In this document: positions 53,931-64,000 of the stretch, piece by piece
Numbering within the stretch: the stretch's first letter is position 1
Layout: every line of letters starts with the position of its first letter
DNA from: Vanilla planifolia
Lineage: Eukaryota > Streptophyta > Magnoliopsida > Asparagales > Orchidaceae
DNA: 64,000 nucleotides
Assembly: GCA_023846275.1 (NCBI GenBank)
Contig: JAIUJO010000619.1
Location: 237,001-301,000, forward strand
Direction of reading: 5' to 3'
Translations under genes and position numbers: made by a program
Notes under the pieces: generated by a model
What the model saw: the letters and a program-made list of their open reading frames with translations, nothing else
What the model was told of the DNA's origin: nothing
Database searches by the model: none

Positions 53931-54347
53931 GAGTAGAGTAGAGTAGAGTAGAATAAAGTAGAGTTGAGTAGAGTAGTGTAGAGTAGGGTAAAGTGGAGCA
54001 TAGTAGAGTATAGTATAGTAGAACATAGTAGAGGAGAGGAGAGGAGAGGAGAGGTGAAGAGGGGATAGGAGAGGAGAGGAGAGGTGAGGAGAGGAGAGGA
54101 GAGCAAAGTAGAGTCGAGTGGAGCATAACAGAGAAAACTAGAGCAGAGCAGAGTAGAGTAAAGTAGAGAAGAGCAAAGCAAAGTAGAGCAAAGTAGAGCA
54201 AAGCAGAGCAAAGCAGAGCATAGTAGAGTAGAGTAAAGTAGAGTAGACCAGAGAAGAGCATAGCAGAGTAGAGGAGGGTCGAGCAGAGTAGAGAAAGAAG
54301 AGCAGAGATGAGTAGAGCAGAGTAGGGTAGAGTATAGTAGAGCAAAG
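53931..54347 (-). repeat. Longest B-free block, A/C/D words
   Basis: Some 417 bases lack any CTAGG block, and after a short B block at about 54,348-54,371 another B-free stretch runs to about 54,655. The block holds the GGAGA tract at 54,031-54,103 and many GAGCA words. It supports the long reverse frames of 102 and 145 codons, in two different frames over the same bases. Confidence 0.7.
54031..54103. repeat. (GGAGA)n purine tract with mirror symmetry
   Basis: About 73 bases of GAGGA/GGAGA words, purine except for a few T residues near 54,055, 54,066 and 54,085. Several segments read the same in both directions on one strand. Such purine mirror repeats can form intramolecular triplex DNA in vitro; whether this one does is inference. 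Confidence 0.7.
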
Positions 54348-55636
54348 CTAGGTTAAGCAAGGTTAGCTAAGAGCATAGTAGAGTAGAGTAAGATAGAGCA
54401 GAGTAAAGCAAAATAGAGTAGAGAAGAGTAGAGAAAAGAAGAGAAGAGTAGATCATAGTAGAGCAGAGTTGAGAAGAGCAGAGCAGAGCAGAGCAAAGTA
54501 GAGTAGAGTAGAGCAGAGCAAAGAAGAGAGTAGAGTAGAGCATTGTAGAGTAGAGCAAAGAAGACTAGTTTAGAGCAGAGTAGAGGAGAATAGAGCAGAA
54601 AATTGAGTAGTATAGAGTAGAGCATAGAAGATTAGGGTAGGGTAGAGTAGAGTAGAGTTAGGTTAGGTTAGGCTAGGCTAGGCTAGGGTAGAGCAGAGTA
54701 GTATAGAGTAGAGTAGAGTAGAGCTAGCTTATGTTAGGCTAGGCTTTGCAAGGTTTAAGTGGAGCAGAGTGGAGTAGAGTTGAGTAGAGTAGAGAAAAGT
54801 AGAGTAGAGAGGATTAGAGTAGAATAGATTGAGTTGAGTAGAGTAATGTAGAGCCAGGTTAGGTTGGGCTAATTTAGGCTAGGCTTGGCTTAGTTAGGCT
54901 AAGCTAGGGTAGAGTATAGTTGTGTATAGTAGAGTAGAGTAGGTTAGAGTAGTGCTGAGCTAAGTTAGGCTAGGCTAGGCTAAGCTTGGCTAGGCATGAC
55001 TAGAGTGGAGTAAAGAAGAGTAGAGCAGAGCAAAGATGAGCAAAGTAGAGTAGAGTAAAGTAGAGTAGAGCAGAGAAGAGCAAAGTAGAGTAGACTTGTG
55101 TAGAGTAGAGCTATGATAGGAAAGGCTATGCTAGGCTAGGCTAAGCTTGACTAGGCTAAGCTTGGCTAGAGTAGAGTAGAGTAGAGTAGAGCAAGGTTAG
55201 GCTAGACTAAAGTATAGAGAAGAGCAGAGCATTGAAGAGCAGAGTAAGGTAGAGCAGAGGAGATCAGAACAGAGCATTGTAGAGTCTAACATAGCATAAC
55301 AGAGCTAGCTTAGGTTAGGCTAGACTTTGTTAGGCTAGGCTAGGTTAGAGTAGAGTAGAGTAATATACATGGAGTAAAGTAGAGCTTGGTTAGGCTAGGC
55401 TAGGCGAGGCTAGAATAGACTAGGGTAGGCTAAGAAAGGCTAGGCTAAGCTATAGTAGAGTAGAGTAGAGCAGAGTATAGTAGAGTAGAATAGGGAAAGC
55501 TAGATTAGGCTAAACTAGGCTAAGCTAGGCTAGAGTAGAGTAGAGTAGAGTAGAGTAGAATAGAGTAGAGTAGAGTAGAGTAGATGATAGTAGTGTTGAG
55601 TAGAGTGGAGTAGAGTAAGCTAGAGTAGAGTAGAGT

Positions 55637-55682
55637 AGAGGAGAGAAGAGGACAAGAGAGGAGAGAAGAGGAGAGGGGAGAG
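55637..55682. repeat. GA-rich purine tract
   Basis: GAGGAGAG, AAGAGGAC and AAGAGAGGAG words form a 46-base purine tract broken by one T-containing edge and one C at 55,653. It sits inside a B-free block that spans roughly 55,530-55,860 and supports two overlapping reverse frames of satellite composition. Confidence 0.65.
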
Positions 55683-57569
55683 CAGAGTAGAGTAGAGCAG
55701 ACAAGAGCAAAGTAGAGTAGAGTAGAGCAGAGTAGAGTAGAGCATAACAAAGTAGATTAAAGTAGAGCAGAGCATAGCAGGGTGGAGTATAGCAGAGTTG
55801 AAGAGAGCAAAGTAGAGTAGAGAAAAGCATAGTAAGACAGAGCAGACTAGAGTAAAGTAGAGCTAGGTTAGGCTAGGCTACGCTAAAGTAGAGCAGAACT
55901 GAGTAGAGTAGAGTTTAGTTTAGTATAGTAGAGTAGGGTATAGTAGAGCTATGTTAAGGTAGGTAAGGCTAGGCTAGGTTAGTGTAGAGTAGAGTAGAGT
56001 AGAGTAGACTCGACTAGAGCTAGGTTGGGTTGTGTTAAGCTAGGCTTGGCTAGGGTAGAGTAGAGTAGAGTAAATTAGAGTAAAGTAGTGTAGACAAGAG
56101 TAGAGCTAGGCTACGCGAGGCTAGGCTAAGCTAGGCTAGCCTAGACAAGAGTAGAATAGAGCATAGTAGAGAAAAGCAGAGAAGAGCAAAGTAGAGCAGA
56201 GTAGAGATGAGCAGAAAAGAGTAGAGCAGAGTAGAATAGAGCAGAACAGAGCAGAGTATAATAGAGCAAAGCAGAGTTAGGTTAGGTTAGGCTTGGCTAG
56301 GCAAAGTTAGCTATGCTAGAGCACAGTTCAGTAGAGTATAGCTAGGTTGAGCTAGGCTAGGCTAGAGTATAGTTAGGCATAGTAGAGTAGAGTGGAGCAG
56401 AGCAGAGTAGAGAAGGGTAGAGAAGAGCAAAGTAGAGAAGAGTAAGGTAGAGTAGAGTGGAGCTAGGTTCAGCTACACTAAGCTAAGTTAGGCTAGGCTA
56501 AGTTAGGCTAGAGTAGAGTAGAGTAGAGTAGAGTTAGGTTAACCTGAGATAGGCATGCGTGAACTAGGCTGGAGTAGACTAGAGTAAAGTAGTGCAGAGT
56601 TGAGTAGAGTAGTTTAGAGCAGAGTAGAGTGGAGCAGAGAAAAGAAGAACAGAGCAAAGTAAAGCAGAGCAGAGTAGTGCTGAGTAAAGAAGAGTAGAGA
56701 TAGGTTAGGCTAGGCTAGGCTAGAGTCAAGTAGAGTAGAGTAAAGTTGGGCTTGTTAGGTTATGTTAGGCTAGGCTAGGCTAGGCTAAGCTAAGCTAGGC
56801 TAAGCTAGAGTAGTAAAGTACAGTAGAGTATATTTGAGTAGAGTTGGTTTAGGTTAGGTTTGGCAAGGTTATGTTAGGCTAGGCTAGAATTATGTAGAGT
56901 AGAGTAGAGTAGTGTAGAGTAGAGTAGAGTAGAACAGAGTAGAGCAAAGCAGAGTAGAGCCTATTAGATCTAAGCAGAATAGAGTAGAGTATAGCAAAGT
57001 AGAGCTGAGCAAAGCACGATAGAGTAGTGTAGTGTAGAGTGGAGTAGACTATAGGTGAACATAGTAGAGAAGAGAAAAGTAGAGTAGAGCATAGTAGAGT
57101 AGAGTAGAGTGGATCAGAGGAGTGCAAAGTAGAGCTATGTTAGGCTAGGCTAGAATAAGCTAGCTAGCCATGTTAGGGTAGGCTAGAGTCAAGTATAGTA
57201 TAGTAGAGTAGAGTAGAGTAAAGTAGAGCAGACCAGAGCAGGCCAGAGCAAAGTAAAGCAAAATAGAGAAAAATAGAGTAGAGTAGAGCAGAGTGGAGGA
57301 GAGCAAAGCAGAGTAAAGAAAAGTAGAGTACAGTAGAGACGAGCAAAGGAGAGGATAGTAGAGCTAAGTTAAGTTAGGCTAGGCTAGAGTAGAATAGAGT
57401 TGAGTTGAGTAGAGCTGGGTAGAGTAGAGTATAACTTAGTAAGGTTAAGCTAGGTTAGGCTAGGCTAAGCTGGAGTAGAGTAGATTAGAGTATAGTAATA
57501 TAGAGTAGAGTAGAGTAAGTAGAGTAGAGTAGAGTAGAGCTAAGTTGCATTTTGCAAAGTTAAGCAAAA

Positions 57570-57860
57570 CTATGCTAGGCTTGGCTAGGCCAAGGTAGGC
57601 TAGGCAAAGCTAGAGTATAGTAAAGTAGAGTAGAGTAAAATAGATTTGAGTAGAGTAGAATGGAGTAGATCAGAGTAGAGAAGAGTAAAGGGTTGGCTAA
57701 AGAAAAGTAGTGTAAATTAGATTAGAGTAGTGTAAAATATAGTCGAGTGGAGTAAAGTGGAGTAGAGCTAGGTTAGGCATGGCTAAACTAGAGTTTTTTA
57801 GAGTGGAGTAGATTAGAGCTAGGTCAACTTAGGCTAGGCAAAGCAAGGCTAGGCTAGAGC
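57570..57860. repeat. Dispersed segment pair, copy 1
   Basis: Contains, in order, GTAAAATAGATTTGAGTAGA (about 57,635), AAGAGTAAA, a poorly periodic GGGTTGGCTAAAGAAAAG piece, TAAAATATAGTCGAGT (57,732), AGAGTTTTTTAGAGTGGAG and GAGCTAGGTC with GGCAAAGC after it. The same landmarks recur in the same order at 62.8-63.2 kb. The landmarks are off-consensus for the array, so shared ancestry is likely. Confidence 0.6.
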
Positions 57861-60263
57861 ATAGTAGAATAGAGTAGAGCAGACTAGAGTAGAGGCTAAG
57901 CTAGGCTACGTTAGAGTAGAGTAGAGTAGAGTAGAGTATAAGAGTATAGTAAAGTATTGTAGAGTAGAGTAGGGTAGAGCTTGGTTAGGATAGGATAAGC
58001 TAGGGTAGGTTAGGCTAATTTAGGTAGTCTAGGCGAGAGTAAAGTAGAGTAGAGTAAAGTAGAGTAGAGTAGAGTAGAGTAGAGAAGAGTACAGTAGAGT
58101 TGAGCTATGTTAGGTTAAGTTAGAAAGGGCTAGGCTATAGTAGAGTTGAGTAGAGTAGAGTAGAGCACAACAAAAAAGAGTTGAGTATGGTATAGTAGAG
58201 TAGAGCAGAGTATAGCAAAGTAGTGAAGAGCAGAGCAGAGTAGAGTTGGGTTTGGCTATGCTGGGGTAGGCAAGGTTGGGCTGGGTTAGGTTAAGCTAGA
58301 GTAGAGTAGAGTAGAGCTAGTTAAGCTAGGAAAAGTAATAGTAAAATAGAATAGAATATAGTAGAGTAGGGCAGAGTAGAGTAGAGTAGTGCTAGATTAA
58401 GCTAGGCTAGATTAGGTTGGAGTAGAGTAGAGTAGAGTAGAGTAGAGTAGAGTAGAATAGAGTAGATTTGAGTAGAGTAGAGTAGAGTAGAGTGGAGTAG
58501 AGTGTAGCTAGATTAGGTTAAGCAAGGCTAGACCTGCTAGCATAGGAAAGGCTAGGTTAGAGTAGAGTAGAGTAGAGTAGAGCTTGGTTCGACTAGTTTA
58601 GGCTAGGCTAGAGTAGAATAGAGTAATAATAGGAAAGCTAAGTAGAGTAGAGAAGAGCAGAGCAGAGATTAGAATAATAGAGTAGAGTAGAGCAGAGTAT
58701 AGTTGAGTAGAGTATAACAGAGCAGAGTAGAGTAGAGTGGAGTAATGGTGAGTAGAGTAGAATAGAGCAGATTAGAGCTAGGTTTGGCTAAGCTATACTT
58801 CACTAGGTTAGAGTAGAGTAGAGTAGAGTAAAGTAGGGTAGAGTAGAGTAGAGTTGACTAGAGTAGGGTAAAGCTATGTTAGGTTGGGCTATGTTAGGCT
58901 AGGCTAAGCTAGGCTAGGTTAGGGTAGGCTAGGCAAGGTTAGAGTATATTAGAGTATAGTATAGTAAAATAGAGTAGACTCGAGTAGAGCAGAGCTTGGT
59001 TAGGCTAGGCTAGGCTAGGCTCGATAAAGCTAGAGTTGAGTAGGGTAGAGTTGAGAAAAGCAAAGCAGAGCAGAGAAGAGATAAGCAAAGTAGAGTAGAG
59101 TAGAGAAAAATAGAGCAGAATAAAGAGAGCAGAGTAGAGTAAAGCAGAGTAGAGTAGAGCTTAGTTAGGTTTTATTAGGTTAGGCAAGATTAGGTTAGGT
59201 TAGGTTTCACTAGGCTAGGTTAGAGTAGAGTAGAGTAGAGTAGAGTAGAGAGTAGTATAGTAGAGTAGAGTTGAGTAGAGTGGAAACTCAGGTAGGCTAG
59301 GCTAAGCTTTGTTAGGCTAGGCTAAGTTAGGATAGGCTAGGCTTGGTTAGGCTTTGCTTGAGTAGAGGAGAGTAAAGTAAAGCTAAGTTTGGCTAGGCTA
59401 GGCTAGTTTAGGTTAGAGTAAAGAGTAGGGTAGAGTAGAGCAAAGCAGATCATAGTAGAGTAAAGAAGAGTAGAGCATAGTAGAGTAGAGTTGAGCATAG
59501 TAGAGTAGAGTAGAGGAGAGCAGAGCTAGCTTAGTCTAGGCAAGGCTAGAGTACAATAGAGTAGACTACAGTATAGCTTTGTTAAGAAAAGCTAGGCTAG
59601 GTTAGTGTGGAGTAGAATATAGTATGAGTAGTAGAGAGTATAGTAGAGTAGAGCTAGGTTAGGAAAGGCTAGGCTAAACTAGGGTAGGCTTGGGTAAACT
59701 AGCCTAAGCTAGGCTAGGCTAGAGTAGAGTAGAGTAGAGGTTGGTTAGGCTAGCTTAAGATAGAGAAGAGTAGAGTATAGTGGAGAAGAGTAGAGTTGGG
59801 TAGAGTAGAATATAGTTGAGTAAAGTATAGTAAAGTAGAGTGTAGTAGAGCAGAGTAGAATAATATGAAGTTTAGGAGAGTAGAAGAGAGCAGAGTAGAG
59901 AAGAGAAGAGTAGAGCAAAAGAGCTGAGTAGAGTAGAGTTAAATAGAGTAGAGCAGAGGAGAGGAGAGTAGAGCAAAGCTAGGTTAGGCTAAGCTAGGCT
60001 AGGCTAAGAAAGAGTAGAGTAAAGTAGAGTAGAGTAGTGTATAGTAGGGTAGACTAGAGTGGAGCTAAGTTAGGATAGGCTAGGCTAAATTATAGTAGAG
60101 TAGAGTAGAGTAGAGTAGACTATAGTAGGGTAGAGTAGAGATAGATTAGGCAAGGCTAGGCTCGAGTAGAGCAGAGTATTGTAGAGTAGAATAGAGTTGA
60201 GTAGAGTAGAGTAGGCTAGGATAGAATGGAGTAGAGTGGAGTAGAGTAAAGTAAAGTAAAGTA

Positions 60264-60321
60264 GAGGAGAGGAGAGGAGATGAGAAGAGAAGAGAGGAGA
60301 AGAGAAGAGAGAAGAGGAGAG
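60264..60321. repeat. GA-rich purine tract
   Basis: GAGGAGAGGAGAGGAGA, a single T at 60,281, then 40 uninterrupted purines of GAGAAGAGAAGAGAGG type. It is the longest pure purine run I noticed in the array apart from the terminal GAA block. It lies in a B-free stretch of about 60,155-60,505 that gives reverse frames of 67-147 codons in several frames. Confidence 0.7.
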
Positions 60322-61810
60322 TAGAGCATAATAGGGTAGTGCAAAGAAGAGAAGAGTAGAGTAGAGAAGAGTGGAGTTGAGTAGAGTAGAGCAAAGTAGA
60401 GTACCATAATGTAGAGCAAAGTAGACCAGGGCAGAGTTTAGTAGAGGAGAGAAGAGTAGAGCAGAGAAAAGCAGAGAGGAGCAGAGCAGAGTTGAGTTGA
60501 GCCAAGTTATGTTAAGCAAGCTAGACAAGAGTAAAGTAAAGCAGAGTAGAGTAGACTAGAGTTGAGTAGAGCATAGTAGAGCAGAGCTAGGTTATGATAA
60601 GTTATGCTAAGCTAAGTTAGAGTAGAGTAGAGTACAATAGAGCTAGGTTATGATAGGTTAGGCTAGGCTAGGTTAGAGTAGAGTAGAGTAGAGTATAGTA
60701 CAGTAGAGTTGAGTAGAGTAGAGTAGACTATGTTAAGTTGGGCTAAGCTAGGCTAGGATAGGTATGCTAAGTTGGGTTAGTGTAGAGTAGAGTAGAGTAG
60801 AGTAAAGTAGATTGGAGTAGAGTAGTGTTAGGTTATGCTAGACTATGCAAGGCTGGGCTAGAGTAGAGTAGAATAGAGCAAAGTAGAGAAGAGCAAAGTA
60901 TAGTAGAGCATAGCATAGTAAAGGAGAGCATAACAGGGAAGAGTAGAGTAGAGTAGAATAAAGAAGTGTAAAGCAAAGTTAGGTAAGGCTAGGCTTAGCT
61001 AGGCTATGTTTGGTTAGGCTAGAGTAGAGTAGAGTAGGGTAGAGTAGAGTAGAGTAAATTAGTGCAGAGCTAGGTTAGGTTAGATTAAGCTAGGTAAGGT
61101 TATAGTAGAATAGAGTAGAGTAGTGTAATTAGAGTTGAGTAGAGTAGGGTAGAGTAGAGCTAGGTTAGGCTAGGCTAGGCTAGGATAAGATAGGTTAGGC
61201 TCGACTAGGCTAAGCTAGAGTAGAGTAGAGTAGAGTAGAGTAGAGTAGGGTAGATTAGAGCTAGATTAGGTTAGGCTAGAGTAGTAGAGTAGAGTAGATT
61301 AGATTAGAGTAGAGTAAGGTTAGGCTAGGCTTGGCTAGGCTAGAGTACAATAGAGTAGAGTAGAATAGAGTTAGAGGAGAGCAGAGTAGAGCAAAGCTGA
61401 GTAGATTAGACCAGAGCAGAGTAGTGTAGAGGAGAGAAGAGGGGAGGAGAGCATAGTAAAGCATAACAGAGCAGAGAGGAATAGAATAGAACAGAGTAGA
61501 GAAAAGCATAGCTGAGAAAAGCAGAGCAGAGTAGGGTAGAGTAGAGTTGAGCAAGGTCAGGCTAAAATAGAGTAGAGTGTAGTAAAGTAGAGTAGAGTAG
61601 AGTGTGGTAGAATCCGTTAAGCAAGGCTAGGTTAGAGTAGAGAAGAGAGGAGTAGAATTCAGTAGAGTAGAGCTAGGTTAGGTTAGGCTAGGTGAGGAGA
61701 GGGTAGGCTAGGCTAGTCAAGCGTAAAGTAGAGTAGAGTAGAGTAGAGAAGAGCTAAGTTAGGCTAGGTTAGGCGAGAGTACAATAAAGTAGAGTAGAGT
61801 AGAGTAGAGC

Positions 61811-61850
61811 AGAGTAGAGTAGAGCAGAGCAGAGTAGAGTAGAGCAGAGC
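61811..61850. repeat. 20-bp exact tandem duplication (TAGAG/CAGAG unit)
   Basis: AGAGTAGAGTAGAGCAGAGC at 61,811-61,830 repeats exactly at 61,831-61,850, and a shorter partial unit precedes it. The unit is two TAGAG plus two CAGAG words in fixed order. Confidence 0.8.
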
Positions 61851-62654
61851 AGAGTAGAGTAGAGTAGAGTAGAACAGAGCAGAGAAGAGATGAGCAGACC
61901 TTAGCAGAGTAGAGCAGAGCAAAAAAGAGAGGAGTAGAGCTGAGTAGAGCTAATTTAGGCTAGGCTAGGGTATAGTGGAGTAAAGCTAAGTTAGGTTAGG
62001 TTAGGCTTGGTAAGGTTAGAGTTGAGATTAGTAGAGTAGAGTGAAGTAAAGTAAAATAGAGTAGAGAAGAGTAAACCTAATTTAGGCTTGGCTAGGCTAG
62101 GCTAGGCTAAGGCAGATTAGAGTTAAGTAGAGTATAATAGAGTAAAGTAGAGGTTAGCTTGGTTAGGCTAGATTAGAGAAAATTAAAGTAGAGTAACGTA
62201 GAGTGGAGCAGAAGAGAGTAGAGGAGACTTGATTCGAGCAAAGAAGAGTGGAGCAGAGTAGAGCATAGCATAGTAGGTAGAGGAGAGCACGGTAGAGTAG
62301 AGCAGAGAAAAGTAGAGCATAGCAGAGCAGAGTCGAGGAAAGCGAAGCAGAGGAAAGCTAGGTTTGGCTACAGTAGGCTATGTTAGGCTAGGTTAGACTA
62401 GAGTAGAGAAGGGTAAAGCTTGGTTAGAGTAAGCTAAACTAGGCTAGGTTAGGGTAGAGTAAAATAGAGTAGAGTAAAGTAGAGTAGTGCTAGGTTTGGT
62501 TTGGCTAAGGTAGGTAATGCTAGGCTAGGCCAAGGTAGGCTAGGCAAGGCTAGAGTAGAGTAGAGTAGAGTAGACTAGAGCAGCATATAGTATAGTAGAA
62601 TAGAGTAGAGTAGAGTAGGGCTAGGTTAGGCTAGGCTAGGCAAGAGTAGAGAAG

Positions 62655-62703
62655 AATAGAGTAGAGCATAGCAGAGTAGAGAAGAGTAGAGCATAGCAGA
62701 GTA
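62655..62703. repeat. 25-bp tandem duplication
   Basis: AGTAGAGCATAGCAGAGTAG occurs near 62,660 and again 25 bases later near 62,685. CATAG next to CAGAG marks the copies. Five pentamers were duplicated. Confidence 0.8.
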
Positions 62704-62779
62704 GAGTAGAACAGAGTAGAGCTAGGTTAGGATGGCTAGGCCAGGATAGAGTAGAGTATATTAGAGTAGAGTAGGGTAG

Positions 62780-63200
62780 AGTAGAACTGATTAGGCAAGG
62801 CTATGTTTGGTTAGAGTAGAGTAAATTAGAGTAGAGTAGAGTAGAGTAAAATAGATTTGAGTAGAGTATAGTAAAGTAGAATAGAGTAGAGAAGAGTATA
62901 TTAGAGTAAAAAGTAGGCTAAAATATTATTAAGTAAAGTATAGTGGAGTGGAATAAAGTAGTACTTTACTAAGCTAAGAAAGAGAAAAGTAGAGTAAAGT
63001 AGAGTATAGTAGATTAGAGTAGAGTAAAATATAGTCGAGTAGAGTAGAGTAGAGTAGAGCTAGGTTTGGCTTGGCTATGCTTGGCTATGCTAGGCTAAGC
63101 TAGGTTAAGCTAGGCTAGAGTAGAGTTTTGTAAAGTGGAGTAGAGGAGAGCTAGGTCAGGTTAGGATAGGCAAAGCTAGGCTAGGTTAGAGTATAGTAGA
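62780..63200. repeat. Dispersed segment pair, copy 2, with an off-consensus insert
   Basis: Shares with 57,570-57,860 the landmarks GTAAAATAGATTTGAGTAGA (about 62,845), TAAAATATAGTCGAGT (63,024), AGAGTTTTGTAAAGTGGAG and GAGCTAGGTC with GGCAAAGC after it. Between the first two landmarks this copy is about 80 bases longer, holding AGGCTAAAATATTATTAAG and a near-palindromic AAAGTAGTACTTTACT around 62,966. That extra piece is AT-rich and fits the pentamer pattern poorly. Confidence 0.6.
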
Positions 63201-63814
63201 ATAAAATAGAGCAGAGTAGAGCCGAGCTGAGTAGAGTAGAGCTAGGTTAGGAAAGGCTAAGTTAGGCTAAGCAAGAGTGGAGTAGAGTAGAGCAAGGTTA
63301 GGATAGGCTAAGCTAGGCTAAGTTAGAGTAGAGTAGAGTATAATAGAGTATAGTAGAGTATTACGGAGTAGAGTAGAGTAGAGCTTGGTTAGGCTAAGAT
63401 AAGCTAGGCTAGGTTAGGCTAAGTTAGGCTAGTTTAGGCAAGAATAGAGCAGAGTAGAGTAGAGTAGAGAAGAGTAGAGTAGAGTAAGTAGAGTCAAGCT
63501 AGGTCAGGTTAGGCTAGAGTAGAATATAGTAGAGCACAGTAAAGAAGAGTTGAGCATAGTGGAGTAGAGTAGAGCATAACAGAGCAAAGTAGTGAAGAGC
63601 AAAGTAGAGTAGAGCAAGGTTAGGCTATGCTTGGATAGGAAAGGTTGGGCTGGGTTAGGCTAGGTTAGAGTAGAGTAGAGCTAGGTTAGGCTAGGCAAAT
63701 TTAGAGTAAAGTAGAATGGAATAGAGAAGAGTAGAGTAAAGTAGAGTAGGGTAGGATAGAGTAGAGCTTGATTAGGCTAGACTAGGCTAGGTTATAGTAG
63801 AGTAGAGTAAAGTT

Positions 63815-64000
63815 AAGAAGAAAGAGAAGAGGGAGAAGAAGAAGTAGAAAGAGAAGAAGAAAGAGAAGTAGAAGAAGAAGAAGAAGAAGATGTAGAAGAA
63901 GTAGAAGAAGAAGAAGGATAGGGCTGAGAAGAAGAAGAAGAAGAGGAGGAAGAAGAAGAAGAAGAAGATGAAGAAGATGAAAAAGAAGTGGTAGAAGAAG
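63815..64000. repeat. Imperfect (GAA)n trinucleotide microsatellite at right edge
   Basis: The pentamer array stops after AAAGTTAAG and the remaining 186 bases are AAG/GAA triplets with AGA, GTA, GAT and GGA interruptions. The tract runs off the window, so its full length is unknown. The change from a 5-bp to a 3-bp period is abrupt. It is purine-rich on the same strand as the inverted array, so it may have grown from a GA-rich satellite patch. A frame open through GAA/GTA/GAT triplets exists but has no gene-like features. Confidence 0.93.

Larger units (their letters stand above)
46649..63814 (-). repeat. Pentanucleotide satellite array, inverted (purine-rich) right arm
   Basis: This is the same array read on the other strand: TAGAG blocks alternate with CTAGG/TTAGG blocks. 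The joints, reverse-complemented, are the same CTCTAGCCTAG and CCTAACCTAGCTCTA as in the left arm, so the whole block grammar is inverted, not just the bases. GAGCA (from CTCTG) and GAGGA (from CTCCT) words are more concentrated than in the left arm, notably at 47.9-48.1, 49.6-49.8, 52.0-52.3, 53.9-54.6, 55.5-55.9, 60.2-60.5 and 61.4-61.6 kb. Reverse-strand frames of 60-147 codons coincide with these patches and are artefacts. I see no other gene or transposon. Confidence 0.96.

Noticed and set aside
53923..54360. Reverse frame of 145 codons, and a similar one of 147 codons at 60,085-60,528, as possible genes
   Set aside because: Both consist only of low-complexity L/S/T/Y/C/F repeats from TAGAG, GAGCA and GAGGA words. 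Other frames over the same bases are equally open and have the same composition, and the frames end at CTAGG blocks.
1..64000. CRISPR array or other repeat-spacer system
   Set aside because: The repeats are 5 bp, contiguous and degenerate, with no unique spacers and no associated genes.
63815..64000. Lys/Glu-rich coding sequence in the GAA tract
   Set aside because: It has no start in context, no end within the window, simple trinucleotide composition and in-frame TAG interruptions in one of the frames.

Overview
This window is almost entirely a non-coding pentanucleotide satellite array from a eukaryotic nuclear genome. I find no protein-coding gene, rRNA, tRNA, CRISPR array or bacterial-type operon. 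A flowering plant is the most likely source, because the one piece of complex sequence looks like a plant LTR-retrotransposon LTR. The species cannot be told from the sequence.

The array is built from related 5-bp words. On the strand that is pyrimidine-rich up to about 46,645 these are CTCTA ('A' word), CCTAG/CCTAA ('B' words), CTCTG ('C', usually inside A blocks) and CTCCT/CTTCT ('D'). A and B words form alternating blocks of tens to a few hundred bases. The joints are stereotyped: A-to-B reads CTCTAGCCTAG and B-to-A reads CCTAACCTAGCTCTA, so a typical B block is 5m+1 bases long and shifts the pentamer register by one base. A words have no stop codon in any forward frame, while B words have a stop in every frame. 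This explains all the 60-150 codon 'LYSTL'-type open frames (forward before 46.6 kb, reverse after it) as artefacts.

Layout: (1) 1-34,458, array in the pyrimidine orientation. (2) 34,464-36,450, a 1,987-bp insertion starting TG, flanked by a perfect 5-bp duplication CCTAC; removing it and one CCTAC restores an in-phase array. It has no primer-binding site, polypurine tract or pol domains, so it is read as a solo LTR, probably of a Ty3/gypsy-like element on the minus strand. (3) 36,456-46,642, the array resumes; about 36,681-39,720 is a distinct domain with roughly 12 copies of a longer compound unit. (4) 46,643-46,648, a CCTAGG palindrome where the array switches polarity. (5) 46,649-63,814, the same array in reverse-complement orientation, purine-rich, with several long GA tracts and a dispersed pair of related segments near 57.6-57.9 kb and 62.8-63.2 kb. 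(6) 63,815-64,000, an imperfect (GAA)n microsatellite running off the right edge.

No genes work together here. What can be read is array history: local slippage and 20-30 bp duplications, a higher-order unit amplified in one domain, one retrotransposon insertion later reduced to a solo LTR, and an inversion or opposite-orientation junction. All counts and boundaries are by eye and approximate where stated.
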